Assembly (NCBI RefSeq): GCF_025231485.1
Contig: NZ_CP104003.1
Span: 2,356,001 to 2,420,000, forward strand
Source of the DNA: Salinirubellus salinus
GTDB lineage: Archaea > Halobacteriota > Halobacteria > Halobacteriales > Haloarculaceae
Direction: 5' to 3'
DNA: 64,000 nt
The position numbers were made by a program, and so were the translations under genes. The notes beneath the pieces were generated by a model. The model saw only the letters and a list, made by a program, of their open reading frames with translations, searched no databases and was not told the origin of the DNA. Positions 61,401-64,000 of the stretch are shown here, in pieces. Position 1 is the stretch's first letter. Each line of letters begins with the position of its first letter.

Positions 61401-61474
61401 TACTCCGGCTCTACGTCGCCGTCAGCGGCGACGAGGGACGCCCGCCGCTCCTCAGCGGGCAGGAGGCGGACTGA
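58463..61474 (+). CDS. tatCt: Double TatC (TatCt), two TatC domains joined by a long membrane/soluble linker
   Basis: A 1003-residue protein. The N-terminal TatC domain (about 20-270) and C-terminal TatC domain (about 745-995) each have six helices (for example VKIGLVVGALLSLPLLVYYA and IKVSTIIAAVATLPLLLYYV). The linker contains two two-helix units, each opening WNLL (about 273-355 and 573-640). It also has three copies of a soluble repeat with GVRxAP...EMTEDEA...KAEALxxRFD (about 384-438, 484-539 and, diverged, 648-705). Haloarchaeal TatCt is a known Tat component; it is usually described with 14 helices, whereas I count 16. GTG 58463 is chosen by its promoter. Confidence 0.93.
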   Translation: MSSALDEDVVRTVDNGRETLGAMIGAAQSHLRKVFIVFVVGLIGTIYALQEFIWAQMKADLNANPDIQIVAVTPFDVILLQVKIGLVVGALLSLPLLVYYARQPLRERGLWVPDRLDVSVGGYVALALVSLGLLVGGIAYAYFLFFPLMLDFLASNATSAGFEPTYSIVMWAQFIFLLSVSFGLAAQLPLVMSGLSYTDVVPYETFRDKWRYAVIGIFAFGALFSPPDPFTQIMWAVPLLFLYGLSLGLARIVTTARVSSEAIGVRTLARRRWNLLVGAFVVVAGGTYLLGQALYAGRFDATLQQLPAPIRPGLFARDLLFGLPVDGVLAVVGVLLGLLTAGAVVVVLLFTELEELPSPEERRRGRARAAPASTGTPAALDVGALDVHGVRAAPIEPFVEMTEDEALALAREAMDDDDPDKAEALLDRFDEAQAMVEANPEANGATAAAANRVGEDGELEDSEAAKPATPNPTAEDPADVEIVGLTASGVRNAPDEVFAEMTEDEAVDHAQQAMEAGNAEKAEAIFERFDAVQERIRAEGPTGTWGESAEGYGAVLRLGASRVDWRGRFGAVWNLLAVLAVLVGGGVYLGVSQGAVTLPPALADIAGPTVLGAALGVLAGVLVAGLVAGGLAALWAYRAATDATAVDFAVLTVEEVRDAPFAAFFGTLEGDVDREAEALIRRGESEKAQALFDRYEEVESERENTETRRRASRGANDGGVFSRTGAGMASAFTDDDVDDDDIGGYYYDLAFIFDSITSKTFWLVGWFMAVLALTFVTLYQGGIGVLKNQFYARLPASVQPDSVQLVTLHPVEALIFEIKVSTIIAAVATLPLLLYYVWPALKERGFASGDRNVLVTWAGTLFGGLLVGSVVGFLFVAPTIISWLAADVVQNEMLIRYRINNFGWLVFFTTVGVGLMLDIPLSMWLFHRGGLVPYRSMKARWREVTIAVLAVAALASPKGIFTMFLLGVPIMACYGLGLAILRLYVAVSGDEGRPPLLSGQEAD

Positions 61475-61567
61475 GCGACGACCGAGCGAGGAGGTACCAC
61501 GGCCCACCCCGCTCGGCGCGCGTGCGAGTCGGGGCAGTGATAAGTAATCGCCACGGAACCCTCCGGT

Positions 61568-61753
61568 ATGCCCAAGATAAGCGTCGAGATACCGCAGGAG
61601 TTGCTCGACGACCTCGACGACCACGTCGGAGACGACGGGAAGTTCGTCAACCGGAGTGACGCCATCCGGGCGTCCATCCGGAAGACGCTGGACCTGCTCG
61701 ACGAGATCGACGAGCGCCACGGTCGACTGGCCGAGGAGGACGACGACGCGTGA
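61568..61753 (+). CDS. Ribbon-helix-helix (CopG-type) regulator
   Basis: A 61-residue protein. MPKISVEIPQELLDDLDDHV forms the DNA-contacting beta strand and first helix, and NRSDAIRASIRKTLDLLDEI the second helix, which is the standard MetJ/Arc/CopG dimer fold. The Lys/Ser residues of the strand contact DNA. A TATA-like ATAAGTAAT near 61540 is about 25 bases upstream. Its stop codon overlaps the GTG of the transporter gene (GTGA), so it is co-translated with it and probably autoregulates the pair, perhaps in response to a queuosine/archaeosine precursor; the ligand link is inference. Confidence 0.85.
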   Translation: MPKISVEIPQELLDDLDDHVGDDGKFVNRSDAIRASIRKTLDLLDEIDERHGRLAEEDDDA

Positions 61754-62463
61754 GCGCCCAGCAGGACATCCCGTTCGGGGCGACGGTGCTCACGGCGGTG
61801 TTCGTCACCGCGCTCGTCACCGCCCAGCTCACGGCGGCGAAGGTGCTCGCGTTCCCCTCACCCGTCTCGCTCCCGTTCTCCGGGGCGACGCTCGTGCTCC
61901 CCGGCGCGGCGCTGGCGTACGCGCTCACGTTCTTCGCCTCGGACTGCTACGCCGAACTCTACGGCCGGTGGGCCGCGACCCGCCTCGTCAACACGGCGTT
62001 CGTGATGAACTTCGTCGTGCTCGGGCTGGTGTTCACGACCATCGCGGCGCCCGCCGCCCGGTCGAGCATCGACCCCGCCGCGTTCGAGCAGGTGCTCGGC
62101 GCCTCTACGAACATCGTCGCCGGCTCGCTCGTCGCCTACCTCGTCAGTCAGAACTGGGACGTGTTCGTCTTCCACGCGCTCCGGGACGCCACGGACGGGG
62201 AGTACCTCTGGCTCCGCAACGTCGGGTCGACGGCCACGAGCCAGTTGCTAGACACGGTCATCTTCGTCGGCATCGCGTTCTACCTCCTGCCGAACGTCGC
62301 GGGCATCGGCCCGCAGCTCCCGACGAGCGTGGTGCTGGGGCTGATGGTCGGCCAGTACGTTCTGAAACTCGGCATCGCCGTCCTCGACACCCCGTTCGTC
62401 TACCTCGTCGTTCGAGCGGTCCGGGGGAGCGAAGCCGGCCACGAGAGCCCGATTCTGGGGTAG
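61750..62463 (+). CDS. Queuosine/archaeosine precursor transporter (YhhQ/VUT family)
   Basis: A 237-residue membrane protein starting at GTG 61750, overlapping the RHH gene. The family (COG1738) has six to seven helices and the signatures LTAAKVLAFP, LTFFASDCYAELYGRWAATR and LLDTVIFVGIAFYLLPNVAG. It takes up queuosine precursors (preQ0/preQ1) in bacteria. In archaea the likely cargo is preQ0 or a relative for archaeosine at tRNA position 15. SQNWDVFVFHALRDATDGEY LWLRN is the conserved loop. The short C-terminal tail is polar. Length is normal for the family. Confidence 0.9.
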   Translation: MSAQQDIPFGATVLTAVFVTALVTAQLTAAKVLAFPSPVSLPFSGATLVLPGAALAYALTFFASDCYAELYGRWAATRLVNTAFVMNFVVLGLVFTTIAAPAARSSIDPAAFEQVLGASTNIVAGSLVAYLVSQNWDVFVFHALRDATDGEYLWLRNVGSTATSQLLDTVIFVGIAFYLLPNVAGIGPQLPTSVVLGLMVGQYVLKLGIAVLDTPFVYLVVRAVRGSEAGHESPILG

Positions 62464-62468
62464 TCTCT

Positions 62469-62927
62469 TCAGACGACCAATCCAGACAAGCTGAGGAAGG
62501 TCACAATAGCAATCAGGATGAGAATCCACGAGACAGCCACGAGCTTCCGAATTCGGTTATTCCGTCTCCCAGTGTCTTCCAGCTTGGTGGCATACATATC
62601 TACTACTTCTTCGTCCGAGAACTGGCCGTCACGGATGTCGCGAACGTCTTGACCATCGCTCCCGAGCCACCAACTGATAGAAAGATATCCGTAGACACCA
62701 ACACCTAGTCCGGCAGTCAGTAGCACCAGCGACGCCACCATAGCGTTACCCCCTCCCGCGTAGGCCGGGAGACGGCTTGCACCCACAAGGAGGGTTCCGA
62801 GCAGCAGCGTCGTTTTGATAGCGTCCACACAGTCGTTAGAGAGGCTCTCCGAGTGCGAAACCATCAGACTGAGAGTCCGCCTCCCCTCCTCCAGAGAGCG
62901 TTCCACGCGGTGGTCGCGTTTGCTCAT
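62469..62927 (-). CDS. Uncharacterised membrane protein in a lower-GC segment
   Basis: A 152-residue protein from ATG 62927. An N-terminal helix (EEGRRTLSLMVSHSESLSND) leads into a first membrane segment (TTLLLGTLLVGASRL), a second (MVASLVLLTAGLGVGVYGYL), an acidic cytoplasmic helix (FSDEEVVDMYATKLEDTGRR) and a third segment (LVAVSWILILIAIVTFLSLS). The plan recalls small haloarchaeal membrane proteins that often pair with other accessory genes, and loosely the SLATT-type effectors, but I cannot confirm either. Base composition is close to 50% GC here, clearly below the neighbours, and codon use differs, which suggests recent acquisition. Confidence 0.6.
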   Translation of the reverse strand: MSKRDHRVERSLEEGRRTLSLMVSHSESLSNDCVDAIKTTLLLGTLLVGASRLPAYAGGGNAMVASLVLLTAGLGVGVYGYLSISWWLGSDGQDVRDIRDGQFSDEEVVDMYATKLEDTGRRNNRIRKLVAVSWILILIAIVTFLSLSGLVV

Positions 62928-62986
62928 TGAATCCTCATTTAGAAGGAATAGTAATGGGCCTGACGGGTACAGTGAGTTGGTCGTAC

Positions 62987-63745
62987 TCAGTCCACCCGCT
63001 CCGCGAACCCGAACCGCGGTTTCACGTCCACCACCGTCACCTGCACCTCCTCACCCGTCTCCGTGCCGGGGACGAACAACGTGAACCCCTCCACCTTCGC
63101 GATGCCGTCGCCCTCGCTGCCCACGTCCTCGATGGTGACCGCCAGTTCGTCGCCGGTCCGGACCGGCGCCGTGAGGTGGTTCTTCGCCACGAGGAACAGC
63201 TCCGAGGAGGAGTCTCGTGAGGCCTCGGGGTGGATCGCCCGGACGTACTCGAACTCCGCCTCCATGTCCGTCCGAAGTCGGCCCGTGTCGGGACCCTCGA
63301 ACACCTTCACCGCGAGGTCACCGCCACCCTCGAGGACCTCCAGCGCCGTCTCGAACGCCTGCCGGGCGAGGTACACGGAGCGAGCGTGGTCGACGCTGTA
63401 CTCGCCGGTCATGTTCGGCGCCATGTCCGAGAGCACCACGTCGGCCTTCCCGACCCGCTCGACGACCTCGGCGCGCGTGTCCTCGTCGGTCATGTCGCCG
63501 CGGATGGTCTCCACGCCGTCGATGTCGTCGATGCGCTGGAGGTCCACGCCGAGGACGCTTCCGGAGTCGCCGACGAGCTCCGTCGCCACCTGGAGCCACC
63601 CGCCGGGGGCGGCCCCGAGGTCGACGACGGTGTCACCGGGCTGGACGATGCCGGTCTCCTCGTGGAGTTGTTTGAGCTTGTAGGCGGCGCGAGAGCGGTA
63701 GCCCTCCTGTTTCGCGCGGTTGTAGTAATCGTCCTTGCGAGTCAT
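62987..63745 (-). CDS. rlmE: 23S rRNA 2'-O-ribose methyltransferase RlmE (FtsJ) with C-terminal TRAM domain
   Basis: A 252-residue protein from ATG 63745. RkDDYYNRAKQEGYRSRAAYKLKQ and VVDLGAAPGGWLQVA (SAM motif) start the RrmJ fold. The catalytic tetrad K-D-K-E is visible as the early Lys (SRAAYKL), DMAPNMTG, AVKVFEG and the late Glu in SSSELFLVAK. It methylates the ribose of the U2552 equivalent in the A loop of 23S rRNA. The C-terminal 60 residues are a TRAM domain (VRTGDELAVTIEDVGSEGDG), an RNA-binding barrel commonly fused in haloarchaeal RlmE. It is of normal length for that form. Confidence 0.94.
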   Translation of the reverse strand: MTRKDDYYNRAKQEGYRSRAAYKLKQLHEETGIVQPGDTVVDLGAAPGGWLQVATELVGDSGSVLGVDLQRIDDIDGVETIRGDMTDEDTRAEVVERVGKADVVLSDMAPNMTGEYSVDHARSVYLARQAFETALEVLEGGGDLAVKVFEGPDTGRLRTDMEAEFEYVRAIHPEASRDSSSELFLVAKNHLTAPVRTGDELAVTIEDVGSEGDGIAKVEGFTLFVPGTETGEEVQVTVVDVKPRFGFAERVD

Positions 63746-63798
63746 TCGTTGGGAGCAGTTGTCTGTGTGGCCTGATACGCCCTTCGGGACGGGCGGGG

Positions 63799-63832
63799 CC
63801 GTGCCGCGCCTCGGCACGGAGATAGATTTAAC
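63799..63832 (+). promoter_or_regulatory. Hairpin and TATA box ahead of the last gene
   Basis: CCGTGCCG-CGCCT-CGGCACGG (63799-63819, 8-bp stem) is directly followed by TAGATTTAAC (63823-63832), which lies 27-36 bases before the ATG at 63859. The hairpin could be an operator for that gene or part of the divergent rlmE leader. Confidence 0.5.
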
Positions 63833-63858
63833 AGACGGCGTCCGGTCGGTCTGCATAC

Positions 63859-64000
63859 ATGTCGACCAGTACCATCCGTGGGACCGTCAGCGGGCTGGGG
63901 TATCGGGCGAATCCGGCGTTCGCCGCCGGGGCGGTGGGCGTCGCCGTCGTCGCGGTGGTGTACGCGCTCACGACGGCGACCGTCCAGCACCACACCTACG
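63859..64000 (+). CDS. Membrane protein, N-terminal fragment
   Basis: The ORF starts at ATG 63859 and runs off the right edge, so only 47 residues are visible. It begins MSTSTIRGTVSGLGYRANPA, followed by a hydrophobic helix (FAAGAVGVAVVAVVYALTTA) and VQHHTY. The visible part suggests an integral membrane protein with a short cytoplasmic N-terminus. The family cannot be named from this fragment. A TATA box and a hairpin precede it. Confidence 0.6.
   Translation, partial: MSTSTIRGTVSGLGYRANPAFAAGAVGVAVVAVVYALTTATVQHHTY

Noticed and set aside
58451-61720. Minus-strand open frame of over 1000 codons opposite the double-TatC gene
   Set aside because: High GC removes stop codons from the antisense frame. 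The translation is Arg/Asp/Gly/His-rich with no domain, whereas the plus strand encodes clear TatC motifs.
1-64000. Insertion sequences, transposase remnants or prophage genes
   Set aside because: No transposase, integrase, terminase, capsid or terminal inverted repeat with target duplication was recognised on either strand.

Overview
This window comes from an extremely halophilic archaeon (class Halobacteria). The evidence is the very high GC content, the strongly acidic proteome, a CetZ tubulin-like protein, PCNA, a Hef helicase-nuclease, an intron-bearing elongator tRNA-Met, several twin-arginine lipoproteins (RRxFL plus LAGC), a divergent tatC / double-TatC pair, and many starts that lie 23-32 bases downstream of a TATA-like box (leaderless transcripts). 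The genus cannot be fixed from the sequence. Both edges cut genes: an actin/Hsp70-fold protein at the left and a membrane protein at the right.

Layout. 1-6.4 kb: end of the actin-fold gene, small zinc-motif proteins, tRNA-Met(CAT) with a 58-nt intron, a protein with a C-terminal coiled coil, a lipoprotein, a MOSC protein and two conserved unknowns. 6.4-16.5 kb: a DMT exporter, a small winged-helix protein divergent from a CARF-like/winged-helix regulator, a DUF1405 protein, PdxS, a lipase, a nuclease lipoprotein with a lamin-tail domain, PCNA, and an alpha/beta hydrolase divergent from a FilR1-type regulator. 16.5-30 kb: archaetidylserine decarboxylase, CetZ, an XPD/Rad3-like helicase, an AI-2E-type permease, two divergent double-rhodanese proteins, a rubrerythrin-like protein and Hef. 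30-38.6 kb: PPK2, a CPA2 antiporter with its regulatory subunit, a saccharopine-dehydrogenase-like protein, and the CBS protein - glyS - dolichol-kinase-like operon. 38.6-47.6 kb: a dipeptide-type ABC importer (substrate-binding protein, two permeases, two ATPases and an added small membrane protein). 47.9-55.5 kb: a 52-residue protein, a MutS-family protein, LarE, a short TiaS-like protein, and an iron/cobalamin-type ABC importer. 55.5-64 kb: tandem histidine phosphatases, TatC and double TatC, an RHH regulator with a queuosine/archaeosine-precursor transporter, a lower-GC membrane protein and RlmE.

How the parts work together. The Tat genes serve the Tat lipoproteins encoded here, namely both importer binding proteins and the protein at 21.5-22.2 kb. 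PCNA, Hef, the XPD-like helicase and the MutS-like protein are all genome-maintenance functions but lie apart, so they do not form one operon.

The most unusual signals are these: (1) an ABC ATPase (39075-41567) with a polytopic DUF4013-like membrane domain fused ahead of its Walker A motif; (2) a double TatC with two extra two-helix membrane modules and three copies of a short soluble repeat; (3) a 16-bp palindrome placed as a shared TATA element for the divergent TiaS-like and iron-importer genes; (4) a 35-codon polyglycine tract in that importer's binding protein; (5) a hydrolase with an Asp nucleophile and no His where the catalytic one is expected; and (6) several long hairpins in divergent promoter regions. 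No CRISPR array, insertion sequence or rRNA was seen.
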